Shown: in pieces, positions 19,501-28,961 of the stretch
Layout of the letters: the number at the start of each line of letters is the position of its first letter
Position numbering within the stretch: the first letter of the stretch is position 1
From: an uncultured Alphaproteobacteria bacterium
GTDB lineage: Bacteria > Pseudomonadota > Alphaproteobacteria > UBA9655
Assembly: GCA_905479605.1 (NCBI GenBank)
Contig: CAJQNC010000065.1
Location: forward strand, 1-40,372
Length of the DNA stretch: 40,372 bases
Direction of reading: 5' to 3'
Position numbers and translations under genes: made by a program
The notes under the pieces: model-generated
Database searches by the model: none
What the model was told of the DNA's origin: nothing
The model's input: only the letters and a program-made list of their open reading frames with translations

Positions 19501-20604
19501 TTAGCTTAAATACCTGTCCATTTTACGAAAAAACTCTTGCTCGCTGAACAACTTGGCTCTTTCCTCACATGCTGTCTTCATCAGTACAGCCACTTGAGGA
19601 GACATTCTATTAACGGCCTCAACAATATCCTCTTTTCTAAGCTCTGAATTAAGCAAAATTCCTGTTTCATCAGGGAGTACTGTCTCGCCTAACCCTCCTT
19701 CATTGACACCAATAACTGGCTTACCTGCCGCCATTGATTCTACAGGAGACATACCAAAGTCTTCATCAATGGGAATATATAGACTTGCAATACAATTACT
19801 TATAAGCTGATCAAGCTTAGCTTGACTCGTCCAACCGGTAAAATGAATATTTTCAGCACCCTGAGCTAGCTCTTTCAATCTTCCCAAATCACTTCCCCCT
19901 GACGCAATTACCAGACGCTTGTTGGGCATTCTCAAAAAGGCTTCAATTAAACGGTCAACGCGCTTATAAGGCTCTAACCTGGCTAAAGACAAATAATAAC
20001 CTTGAGGCTCACCCCATTCTTTCCCTTCCACACTGCAAGGAGGATGAATAACGACTGACTCAGCCCCCAAATAATGCTTGATGCGTTTTTTGACGTTTTC
20101 AGAATTTGCAATCACAACATCCATAGAATGGAATGCGTTCTCATAGAGGGGCTTGAAAACACTAGAAAAACAATGAAATAGGGGTTTCCTCCAGCTTATA
20201 TTTTGCTTTTTATAATAATCCTTTAGATCATATAAAAAACGCGGCGGTGTGTGGCAGTAAAGTATCCGCTTCCCACGACTCTGATGACGCACAGCTAATG
20301 GAGCGTAAACTCCCGAGTAAACAGCCCAATCATACTTATTTAGGAATTGAACTTTATAATAAAAACTGTACACCAATCGCATAACCTGAACAGGAAGAAA
20401 GTTAGAACTAGCCTTGAAATCAAACTTATGGGTAGGGACCTCATCATCAAAGGAGAGTGATTGTTCCTCTAGAGCGTCAAATCCTAGCGCCAAATCTGCC
20501 TGGTAGTGGCGAACAAGGTCAGCTGCGACTCGCTCCGCACCACCCAAGACACGGAAAAAGTCGTACAATACAATTCCTTGGCTATCTCTAGTAGGGACAA
20601 TCAT
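19501..20604 (-). CDS. family 4 (GT-B) glycosyltransferase
   Basis: LYDFFRVLGGAERVAADLVRHYQ...YYLSLARLEPYKRVDRLIEAFLRMP...IPIDEDFGMSPVESMAAGKPVIGVNEGG. Confidence 0.92.
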   Translation of the reverse strand: MIVPTRDSQGIVLYDFFRVLGGAERVAADLVRHYQADLALGFDALEEQSLSFDDEVPTHKFDFKASSNFLPVQVMRLVYSFYYKVQFLNKYDWAVYSGVYAPLAVRHQSRGKRILYCHTPPRFLYDLKDYYKKQNISWRKPLFHCFSSVFKPLYENAFHSMDVVIANSENVKKRIKHYLGAESVVIHPPCSVEGKEWGEPQGYYLSLARLEPYKRVDRLIEAFLRMPNKRLVIASGGSDLGRLKELAQGAENIHFTGWTSQAKLDQLISNCIASLYIPIDEDFGMSPVESMAAGKPVIGVNEGGLGETVLPDETGILLNSELRKEDIVEAVNRMSPQVAVLMKTACEERAKLFSEQEFFRKMDRYLS

Positions 20605-20840
20605 AACGTTTTATGGCTTCTTTCCAGTTATAAATATTGCTCTCATTAGCTCATGGAATTTACTCACTTTGAGGTATCAATTGCAATAGAATCATATTGA
20701 ACCCTCTAAAAAGTTACCTCTTCGACACAAAATCTCAGAGTTAGCGTGTGTTACCCGGGCAGTAGAGTATGAAAAATACATAGCTATTTCCAGCATATTT
20801 TGATTATAATGCGCAACGTATTAACGAAAGGAATCAAAAC

Positions 20841-21419
20841 ATGTCAGTACTCGTAGGAAATAAAGCACCTAATTTTAAAGTAAAGTCCGTAACGAAGAAC
20901 CAGATTCAGGATATTGAATTGGAACAGTATCGTGGGAAATATGTTCTCCTGTTCTTTTATCCCCTAGATTTTACCTTCGTTTGCCCCACCGAACTTCATG
21001 CTTTCCAGGAAAGCTTAAATGAGTTTGAAAGCAACGACTGTGTCGTACTAGGTTGCAGTGTTGACAGTCACTTTTCACACTTAGCATGGTTAAACACACC
21101 AAAGAATCAGGGTGGAATCCAAGGCATTGAATACCCACTTCTTTCTGACCTTGGTGGACATATTGCCAAAGACTATGACGTATTTAGCGATGATCAAGTG
21201 GCCTACCGTGGCCTCTTTCTCATTGATAAAGAAGGGACCGTTCGCCACCAGGTTGTCAATGACCTTCCCCTAGGCCGAAGCGTTTCCGAAGCTCTGAGGA
21301 CACTCCAAGCTTTACAGCACGTTGAACAACATGGCGAAGTTTGCCCAGCTAACTGGAGCAAAGGTGATACAGCCATTGAAGCAACTTCTGAGAGCGTCGC
21401 AAATTATTTAAGTCGCTAA
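20841..21419 (+). CDS. 2-Cys peroxiredoxin (AhpC/TSA family)
   Basis: GKYVLLFFYPLDFTFVCPTELHAF; C-terminal HGEVCPANWSKGD; SD gaaagg upstream. Confidence 0.96.
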   Translation: MSVLVGNKAPNFKVKSVTKNQIQDIELEQYRGKYVLLFFYPLDFTFVCPTELHAFQESLNEFESNDCVVLGCSVDSHFSHLAWLNTPKNQGGIQGIEYPLLSDLGGHIAKDYDVFSDDQVAYRGLFLIDKEGTVRHQVVNDLPLGRSVSEALRTLQALQHVEQHGEVCPANWSKGDTAIEATSESVANYLSR

Positions 21420-21432
21420 CCGTTAACCTCTC

Positions 21433-21458
21433 ACCAGCCTCTCTTTCGAGGGGCTGGT
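21433..21458. terminator. hairpin downstream of the peroxiredoxin gene (possible terminator, no clear T-tract)
   Basis: ACCAGCC (21433-21439) pairs with GGCTGGT (21452-21458) 14 bp after the stop codon. Confidence 0.35.
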
Positions 21459-21478
21459 AATTCGCAGAAAATATAACT

Positions 21479-21740
21479 TTACTTGCCTGACTCGTTCCAC
21501 CTACCACATTTACCGTTCCAAACATCATTTAAATTACAGGCTTGCCTTTGGCTTCTGTTGTTCAAATAATCATTACATTTTTCATCATCAGCTGTATTTC
21601 CACTAACAGTACCACCGGATAGCATACAGTAATCTTTAACAGCAGCATACTGACGCACTGAATTAATATATACAGACCTTCCATAATTGAGCCACTAGGA
21701 TATTTTCCATTCTTAATTTTTAAGAAACCATATTTGTGCT
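21479..21740 (-). pseudogene. degraded minus-strand ORF, unknown Cys-containing protein
   Basis: Minus strand reads KYGFLKIKNGKYPSGSI, then a frameshift into YGRSVYINSVRQYAAVKDYCMLSGGTVSGNTADDEKCNDYLNNRSQRQACNLNDVWNGKCGRWNESGK* (TAA at 21479-21481). Protein-like composition but no intact start. Confidence 0.4.
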
Positions 21741-21773
21741 ACAATATTAAAACAATAATAAGAGGGGCACGCT

Positions 21774-22607
21774 ATGATCCGCAGCATTCTTGTCGCACTA
21801 GATGACACTGATTCAAGTCAAACCGCACGTCGTTTTGCTATTGCAATGGCTAAACGCCGAAAGGCAAAGTTATCTGGCTTGGGCGTTGTCGACAAACCAT
21901 GACTTACAGCACCTGAGGCTGTTCCTATTGGGGGAGCTGCATTTAAAGCAGACCTCGATCAGCAGCTTGTTGAAGATGCCAAAAAGTACATTCACAAAGT
22001 CGAACGCACATTCAAAAAAGAATGTGTAGAAAATGATGTCTCTTGTTCAATAATAGATACGACGGGGGAACCAACCCATGAAATTTCCAAGCACCTCGTT
22101 GATCATGATATTTTAGTCGTTGGCAAGGATGCGGACTTTCACTTTGCAGGTACATCCGATACATCGAGCGTAGTGAAAGCGCTTTTAAATAGTAACCCTC
22201 GCCCGCTCATATTGACTGGCACATCTGAGGATACAGGTAAAGATATAATTGTTACCTATGATGGCTCTCAATCCTCATCAAGAGCCATTCACCTTGCTAT
22301 ACTTTTGGATCTCTTTAAATTTACAACACCTCATTTGGTGACTGTAGCCTCTTCTAAAAAGAAGGCCAAAGACACCATGAAGTTAGCTATTCAACTCTTT
22401 AATAATCATGGCATTGAGCCCGTCCTTCATCCCATTGAGAGTTCGAACCGGCCCTCAAGCGAGATTATCAACCTGGCTGACAAGCTTGATACAGCAATGA
22501 TTGTAATGGGAGCATGTGGAAATAAGGGTATCCAATACCTATTCTCAGGGTCAGTTTCCCGAGATTTGCTCAAAGGAACACAGTATCCCTTTTTTACTTA
22601 TCACTAG
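21774..22607 (+). pseudogene. two-domain universal stress protein (UspA family) interrupted by an in-frame TGA
   Basis: ATG at 21774: MIRSILVALDDTDSSQTARRFAIAMAKRRKAKLSGLGVVDKP*LTAPEAVPIGGAAFKADLDQQLVEDAKKYIHK...; TGA at 21900-21902, same frame as ORF 22173..22607 (IIVTYDGSQSSSRAIHLAILL..VMGACGNKGIQYLFSGSVSRDLL). Confidence 0.8.
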
Positions 22608-23601
22608 TAGCGTCTTGCTTACTGCGGATTCGTCGCCAATTTGAATGATTTTTGTTGTGCTCAGCAAGATTTGAAGCAAATACATGACTATGTGGTCCAT
22701 TGGCTACAAAATAAAGATAGTTTACAGGCGCAGGATTCATGACTGCTTGCAACGCTTCTTTACCTGGATTAGCAATAGGTCTAGGCGGTAGGCCAGGATT
22801 TAAATAGGTATTATATGGGCTAGGAGTCTGCAGATCTGACTTTAGCAACCGCTTTCCCAAACTACACTTTCCCTTCGTTAAACCATATACAACTGTTGGG
22901 TCGGCTTGCAGAGGCATACCCAACTTTAGTCGATTAAGAAATACCGCAGCAATAAGGGGCCTCTCGGCTGCCGCCGCTGTTTCCTTTTCAACAATTGATG
23001 CAAGGGTAATAAAATCCATTTTAGATTTCAGTATCGTGTCTGCAGGCCGGCTCTCCCACAACTTATCAACGAGTAATGACATCTTCCCTTGAACTTCCTC
23101 TAGGATCGTTGATCGGAGCATTCCTCGTTGAAATGTATATGTCTCGGGCATTAATGTTCCTTCGGCAGGAACGTCTGTAATTTTACCCTCTAACTCTGGG
23201 ATACCATTGAGAACATCTACAAACTGAGCTGATGTCATTCCTTCTGGAAGAGTCACCCGATACAAAATGACATCACCATCTGTAAATTTTTTTAAAATAG
23301 CGGCAGGACTCATATCAGCTGAGAGAACATATTCTCCGGCATGAATGCGGGTTGCATCACCGAACAGACGGGCCATAAGTGAAAAAAATCGGGGATGAAA
23401 AATGATACTCTTAGCCTCAAGTTCATTTGCAATAGTTTGAAGGGGCCATCCCTGATGAACAACAAATGTTTCACCTGGGGCATCAACTCTGTGGCTTGAT
23501 GAAAACCAATAACCCAGGTAGGCAGCAGATGCTCCTAGTAACAGGGCACAAAAAAAGGCCGCTATAAAGAGGCCTTTCGGTAGGGTCAAACGGAGCCACA
23601 C
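22594..23601 (-). CDS. mltG: endolytic murein transglycosylase MltG
   Basis: GETFVVHQGWPLQTIANELEAKSII...TLPEGMTSAQF...LASIVEKETAAAAERPLIAAVFLNRLKLGMPLQADPTVVYGL...YNTYLNPGLPPRPIANPGKEALQAVMNP. Confidence 0.97.
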   Translation of the reverse strand: MWLRLTLPKGLFIAAFFCALLLGASAAYLGYWFSSSHRVDAPGETFVVHQGWPLQTIANELEAKSIIFHPRFFSLMARLFGDATRIHAGEYVLSADMSPAAILKKFTDGDVILYRVTLPEGMTSAQFVDVLNGIPELEGKITDVPAEGTLMPETYTFQRGMLRSTILEEVQGKMSLLVDKLWESRPADTILKSKMDFITLASIVEKETAAAAERPLIAAVFLNRLKLGMPLQADPTVVYGLTKGKCSLGKRLLKSDLQTPSPYNTYLNPGLPPRPIANPGKEALQAVMNPAPVNYLYFVANGPHSHVFASNLAEHNKNHSNWRRIRSKQDATSDK

Positions 23602-23603
23602 GG

Positions 23604-24875
23604 TTACTCAACCGCCCCCAAAGCTAACGAAGCATTGGTACCACCAAACCCGAAAGAGTTCGACAGAGCATACCTTACATTCTTTTTCCTCGCCTTATGC
23701 GGCACAAGGTCAATATCCTCAGCGCCTTCCGATGGGTTATCCAAATTGAGGGTTGGTGGGATTATACCGTGCTTGATTGCCAAAATAGTAAAAATCGCTT
23801 CTACACCGCCGGCAGCCCCCAATAAGTGACCAATGGCGGACTTGGTAGAAGACATGCTAACTGTTGAAATAGAATTCCCCAGAAGCCTTTTTGCTGCTGT
23901 GAGCTCAATATTATCCCCAAGAGGCGTAGATGTACCGTGAGCATTGATATAATCAATTTGCCCTGGTGAGATGCCAGCGTCCTTCAGAGCTGAACGCATT
24001 GCACGAAATGCTCCATCTCCATCAGCTGCAGGTGCTGTCACATGGTGGGCGTCACCAGACATACCATAACCAAGAACTTCGGCATAAATTTTTGCCCCAC
24101 GCTTCTTCGCATGCTCGTATTCTTCAAGAATAACCACACCAGCCCCCTCACCCATTACAAAGCCATCACGACCTTCATCCCAGGGACGAGAAGCCTTTTC
24201 AGGGGTATCATTATAGGAAGTGGATAAGGCTCTTAAGGCACAAAATCCTGCGATGCCAATTCGGCAAACGGACGCTTCAGCGCCACCGGCAACCATGACA
24301 TCAGCATCTCCGTACTTAATCATACGAGCGGCGTCACCAATTGCATGAGCACCTGTGGAACAAGCTGTAACCACTGAGTGATTGGGGCCTTTCAGGCCAT
24401 GCTTAATAGACACATGACCAGAAATTAAGTTTATTAAAGCAGAGGGAATAAAGAATGGAGTCAACTTTCGAGGTCCATTCTCATGTAAGTTAACTGAGCA
24501 ATCATAAATCCTAGAAAGACCACCAATTCCCGAACCAATGGTTACACCAGTACGTTCACGTTCTTCCTGAGTTTCAGGCTTCCAACCAGAGTCAGCTAAA
24601 GCTTGAGTGGCTGCAGCGAGACCATATACGATAAACTCGTCAACTTTTCTCTGCTCTTTAGGCTCCATATAATCGTCGGGATTAAACTCTCCCTCACCGG
24701 TGCCTTTAGGAACAAGACCCGCTATCTTAGAAGGCAAGTCCCCAGTTTCAAAAGTGTCTATGCTCCGAACCCCTGACTCAGAATTAATGAGGCGCTTCCA
24801 GGACGTTTCCACGTTTCCTCCCAGAGGGGACACCACACCCAGACCGGTAACAACAACTCGACGCATAGGATTCAC
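23604..24875 (-). CDS. fabF: beta-ketoacyl-ACP synthase II
   Basis: RRVVVTGLGVVSPLGGNVETSW, VVTACSTGAHAIGDAARMI, INAHGTSTPLGDNIEL, SNSFGFGGTNASL. Confidence 0.98.
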   Translation of the reverse strand: MNPMRRVVVTGLGVVSPLGGNVETSWKRLINSESGVRSIDTFETGDLPSKIAGLVPKGTGEGEFNPDDYMEPKEQRKVDEFIVYGLAAATQALADSGWKPETQEERERTGVTIGSGIGGLSRIYDCSVNLHENGPRKLTPFFIPSALINLISGHVSIKHGLKGPNHSVVTACSTGAHAIGDAARMIKYGDADVMVAGGAEASVCRIGIAGFCALRALSTSYNDTPEKASRPWDEGRDGFVMGEGAGVVILEEYEHAKKRGAKIYAEVLGYGMSGDAHHVTAPAADGDGAFRAMRSALKDAGISPGQIDYINAHGTSTPLGDNIELTAAKRLLGNSISTVSMSSTKSAIGHLLGAAGGVEAIFTILAIKHGIIPPTLNLDNPSEGAEDIDLVPHKARKKNVRYALSNSFGFGGTNASLALGAVE

Positions 24876-24900
24876 TTTCTATAATAACGCAGCAGACATT

Positions 24901-25137
24901 TTACGCAGCGTTCGCTTGCACATAGTCGATTGCATTCTTTACAGTTACAATCTTTTCTGCGGCATCATCAGGAATTTCACAACCAAACTCCTCTTCGAAT
25001 GCCATTACAAGCTCAACAGTATCTAGGCTATCCGCGCCTAGATCGTCAACAAAGCTTGCGTCATCGGTTACTTTATCCTCTTCCACACCAAGATGGTCAA
25101 TTACGATTTTCTTCACTCGAGAAGCCACATCACTCAT
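24901..25137 (-). CDS. acpP: acyl carrier protein
   Basis: 78 aa; [46 protein letters not shown] with DSL phosphopantetheine site. Confidence 0.99.
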   Translation of the reverse strand: MSDVASRVKKIVIDHLGVEEDKVTDDASFVDDLGADSLDTVELVMAFEEEFGCEIPDDAAEKIVTVKNAIDYVQANAA

Positions 25138-25312
25138 AATTTGTTTCCTTAGTCAATTTTAGTCTAAATATGGTAGCAGATAGACTCACTATCTGCTTTT
25201 CATAGGGTTGGTAACATACTTTTTTTCCTCTGACTAGCAAAGAATTTCAAAAAATGTTGATTCTGCTTATATTTCAATTGGTTACAGCTTATGTATTAAT
25301 AAATTACATGCG

Positions 25313-27094
25313 CTAACTGGCTTCTTTACGAACTTCTTCAATAAGCCCTTCTCTAACATCTTCGACAACCAACTGAACCTTAGTGCTTCCACCCCATTGA
25401 TCCAGTTTAAGTGAGCCAACTAGATCGAGTGGCTTTTGATCGGGTTGCAAGAGAGCATCACCAAAAGGCGTTCCAACAGCACGAAAAGCTACCCCTTTTA
25501 TGACCCCAGATCCCATCTGCTTCAGACTGAGGCGAATATGTTGTTGTCCAACTATCTGTGCATAGGTAATCACCACTTCCTCAAAAATGAATTTAGGAGA
25601 TGGATATCCGACGCCATAAGGAGCAAGCTTTTCTAACTCATAAGCCACTGTGGCAGTGACTGCACCGAGACTGAGGCTCCCATCTAGACGAATCTGAGGC
25701 GTTAGATCACTAGAGGCAGAAGCCTCCGACACAGCTTGATTCAATTCTTTCTGGAATGAAGAAATTGAATGACTGGTTAAAGAAAACCCTGCCGCCATAG
25801 CATGACCACCGCCTTTAACAAGCAGGCCCTTGTGACACATGCGATGCACGAAAGTTCCCATATCAAACCCAGAAATTGACCGAGCTGACCCTTTGGCCAT
25901 ATCTCCTTCAATACTAATGACACAAGTTGGTTTATTCCACTGGTCCTTCATACGGCCAGCAGCAATACCAATAACCCCTTCGTGCCACCCCTCACTGGAG
26001 AGAACCAATGCTGGGGAGTCAATTTGCTGTTCAGCTTGTTTTGCTGCATCTTCTAGAACAGACTTCTCGATATCTTTTCGCTGAGCATTATAGGACTCTA
26101 ACTCCTCAGCAATTTCCTGCGCCTTGGTACTGCTTGTGCACGTCAGTAATCGTGTCCCTAAAGAAGCGTCGCCCACACGTCCTCCAGCATTTATCCGAGG
26201 CCCTAATATAAAACCCAGGTGATAAGCAGCTGGTAGCACATCAATTCCTGCTATATCGGAAAGAGCTGTGAGACCGACATTCTGCCTCTTTGCTAGCACA
26301 CGCAACCCCTGGACAACAAATGCCCGATTCAATCCCATGAGTGGCATTACATCACATACTGTCCCCAAAGCGACCAAATCAAGAAACTTAAGCAGATCCG
26401 GCTCTTCCCGATTTAGATAAAAACCAACATCCCTCAGTGCACGATTAAGAGCAACCATAAGTAAGAAGCTGATTCCCACAGCGGCACATGTTTTTACCTT
26501 TTGAGATGTTTCACTGTTTTCATCTAAACGGTTAGGATTCACTACAGCGATAGCATCAGGTAACTTAGCCTCAGCAACATGGTGATCAATAACGATAACA
26601 TCCAAACCCATATCTTTTGCGGCAGCCAGTGGCTCAAATGAAGTTGTGCCACAGTCCAATGTAAGAACCACTCTACATCCTCGCCGCTGCAAATCCTGCA
26701 TTGCACCGACGTTAGGGCCATATCCTTCTTTAACTCGATCAGGTATATAAAACTCGACCTTATAACCTACTTCTGTCAGGAAATTGTAAAGGAGAGCTGT
26801 AGATGTAGCTCCATCAACATCGTAGTCGCCAAGCAGACCAACCGTCTCTCCCTTTTGGTGAGCCGTAACCAATCTCTCCACAGCTTTTTCCATGTCTTTT
26901 AGGTCAGATGGGTTTGGCAAAAGCCCTCGGATGGTTGGTGATAAAATATTATGAGCTGTCTCTAGATCAGCGCCCCTGCCTGCCAAAACACGAGCTGATA
27001 TGGCCGAGAGATTAAAGCGCTGGCAAAATGCCTCTACGAGTCGAGATTCAACCGCTCGAGAAACCCATAATTTTTTGGAATAAGATAATGACAC
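25313..27094 (-). CDS. recJ: single-stranded-DNA-specific exonuclease RecJ
   Basis: GLLGDYDVDGATSTALLYNFL, VIVIDHHVAEAKLPDAIAVVNPNR, LGPRINAGGRVGDASLGTRLL, KGGGHAMAAGFSL. Confidence 0.97.
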   Translation of the reverse strand: MSLSYSKKLWVSRAVESRLVEAFCQRFNLSAISARVLAGRGADLETAHNILSPTIRGLLPNPSDLKDMEKAVERLVTAHQKGETVGLLGDYDVDGATSTALLYNFLTEVGYKVEFYIPDRVKEGYGPNVGAMQDLQRRGCRVVLTLDCGTTSFEPLAAAKDMGLDVIVIDHHVAEAKLPDAIAVVNPNRLDENSETSQKVKTCAAVGISFLLMVALNRALRDVGFYLNREEPDLLKFLDLVALGTVCDVMPLMGLNRAFVVQGLRVLAKRQNVGLTALSDIAGIDVLPAAYHLGFILGPRINAGGRVGDASLGTRLLTCTSSTKAQEIAEELESYNAQRKDIEKSVLEDAAKQAEQQIDSPALVLSSEGWHEGVIGIAAGRMKDQWNKPTCVISIEGDMAKGSARSISGFDMGTFVHRMCHKGLLVKGGGHAMAAGFSLTSHSISSFQKELNQAVSEASASSDLTPQIRLDGSLSLGAVTATVAYELEKLAPYGVGYPSPKFIFEEVVITYAQIVGQQHIRLSLKQMGSGVIKGVAFRAVGTPFGDALLQPDQKPLDLVGSLKLDQWGGSTKVQLVVEDVREGLIEEVRKEAS

Positions 27095-27264
27095 GCCAGA
27101 GAAATCCTTGTTTATTTCACCGCATTAAAACGTGTTTGAAAAAATATGTGAAGCTTTAAATTGAAGTTACCTAATATAATCAACCCCAGTCCCATCTTCC
27201 CCCTTCCCAAGTGGAAACAATCCATGTAACAATCTTTGCAAAGAATGAACGACGAAAAGAGTCC

Positions 27265-27873
27265 ATGTCTTATTTTTGGTTAGAAATTATAATCCTTGCA
27301 ATAGCTTACACCCTAGGTTCCATACCCACGGGAATCATTGTCTCTAAGTTTTTAAAAACACCGAACCCCCGTGCTAGCGGCTCTGGCAATATCGGAACGA
27401 CCAATATGTTGCGCACAGGTGGGAAAAAAGCCGCCGCGATCACTTTTGTTATCGATATGCTAAAAGGTGTATTGGCAGTAGCCATATCTTATAGCTTCAC
27501 CCCCGACCTCTACCAACTCGCAGGCATGATATCTGTTATCGGGCACATCTTTCCCGTATGGCTTGTTTTCAAAGGTGGTAAAGGCATTGCGACAGCTCTA
27601 GGTGTCATCATTGCCTGGGATTATCAAATAGCCATTGCCTGCGTCATCACATGGATTGCTCTCGTGGGAACGACTCGCTATGTATCTGTTGGGTCTATCG
27701 GCGCTGTGATTATAGCACCCATAGCAACAATAGCCCTGGATAAAACCGTATTCCTTGAAGCCACATTGGTATTAGTCGCTCTCATACTTATATCTCACAG
27801 AGAAAATATTACCCGCCTCATCAAAGGTAAGGAATACAAAGTTGGAGAAAAATCAGACAAAAAGTCAAAGTAG
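27265..27873 (+). CDS. plsY: glycerol-3-phosphate acyltransferase PlsY
   Basis: LGSIPTGIIVSKFLKTPNPRASGSGNIGTTNMLRTGGKKAAAITFVIDMLKG, FKGGKGIATALGV. Start placed at internal ATG 27265 (MSYFWLE); ORF track starts at GTG 27211. Confidence 0.95.
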   Translation: MSYFWLEIIILAIAYTLGSIPTGIIVSKFLKTPNPRASGSGNIGTTNMLRTGGKKAAAITFVIDMLKGVLAVAISYSFTPDLYQLAGMISVIGHIFPVWLVFKGGKGIATALGVIIAWDYQIAIACVITWIALVGTTRYVSVGSIGAVIIAPIATIALDKTVFLEATLVLVALILISHRENITRLIKGKEYKVGEKSDKKSK

Positions 27874-27974
27874 GCTTAGTGAAGATGAGTTAGTCTGCTG
27901 GCTTCGGTTGAGCCGGTCAGACTTTCGAGCGTCTGTTACGCCAATTCCAAAAAGCAAGTTCCGCACTTCAAGCC

Positions 27975-28961
27975 TTGCCTGAACTCGCTAAACTAGGGGG
28001 CAAACCTTCAACTCTCAAAATATGTTCTGAGCAAGAGGCGCTCACAGAAATAGACGCTTTAAAAAAATATGAGGCAGAATTAATCGCTTTGTGTGACCCT
28101 CTCTACCCTCCCCTGCTTCGTGAGATTCCAGCTGCACCCCCTCTTATTACATACAAAGGCCAAATAGGGCTTGCTTCTCAAAAAAGCTTTGCCATTGTCG
28201 GAGCTCGCAATGCTTCCATGGTGGGGAAGAAGTTAGCCACAGACTTGAGTCTCGAGTTGGGCCAACAAAGTTGGGTCGTCATATCAGGCCTAGCCCGAGG
28301 AATTGATACCTGCGCCCATGAAGCATCCCTTGCGACAGGAACTATAGCTGTACTCGCAGGAGGTATAGATAATATATACCCATCTCATAATAGAAAACTA
28401 TATGAAGAAATTTCTGAAAAAGGGTTACTGATAGCTGAGTCTCCCTATGGCACACAACCCAAAGCGAAGCTATTCCCACGCCGCAACCGCATCATTTCTG
28501 GCCTTTCTCAGGCAACCTTGGTTGTCGAAGCGGCCCTAAAGTCAGGATCTTTAGTCACAGCCCGTTATGCCTTAGAACAAGGCCGGGATGTATTCGCTGT
28601 TCCTGGAAGCCCCTTGGACCCTCGAGCTCGTGGAACTAACCATCTCATCCGTCAAGGGGCTATCCTCACTGAATCTTATGAAGACATTGCCAGAGAGTTA
28701 CTAAATGACCTACCCACTTCGAAAATTTCAAAAGATTCCAATGAATTACAACACGATCTTTCTTCCCAAGAATTGAGCCCTCTTCGTAAGCTTCTTATGG
28801 AAAATCTGAGTTATACTCCCATAAGAGTTGACAATTTGCTTGAGGAGTATCACATTCCCCCTGCGGCCTTATGGTCGATTTTGCTTGAATTGGAGATTGC
28901 TGGCCGGCTGAATCGTCAGCCTGGCGGGTATATTTCCCTTAAACCTAAACAGAGAGAATGA
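27975..28961 (+). CDS. dprA: DNA-processing protein DprA, N-terminus disrupted (homology extends upstream, see findings)
   Basis: FAIVGARNASMVGKKLATDLSLELGQQSWVVISGLARGIDTCAHEASL...GTIAVLAGGIDNIYPSHNRKLY...FPRRNRIISGLSQATLVVEAALKSGSLVTARYALEQGRDVFAVPGSPLDPRARGTNHLIRQGA. Confidence 0.93.
   Translation: MPELAKLGGKPSTLKICSEQEALTEIDALKKYEAELIALCDPLYPPLLREIPAAPPLITYKGQIGLASQKSFAIVGARNASMVGKKLATDLSLELGQQSWVVISGLARGIDTCAHEASLATGTIAVLAGGIDNIYPSHNRKLYEEISEKGLLIAESPYGTQPKAKLFPRRNRIISGLSQATLVVEAALKSGSLVTARYALEQGRDVFAVPGSPLDPRARGTNHLIRQGAILTESYEDIARELLNDLPTSKISKDSNELQHDLSSQELSPLRKLLMENLSYTPIRVDNLLEEYHIPPAALWSILLELEIAGRLNRQPGGYISLKPKQRE

Noticed and set aside
21900-21902. TGA read as tryptophan or selenocysteine in usp
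   Set aside because: TGA terminates dprA, rnr and other genes in the window; no sign of code reassignment, and the residue is not expected to be Sec in this family.
24700-25026. Plus-strand ORFs across fabF/acpP (24700..25026, 24930..25139)
   Set aside because: Fully antisense to well-supported fabF and acpP; composition artefact.
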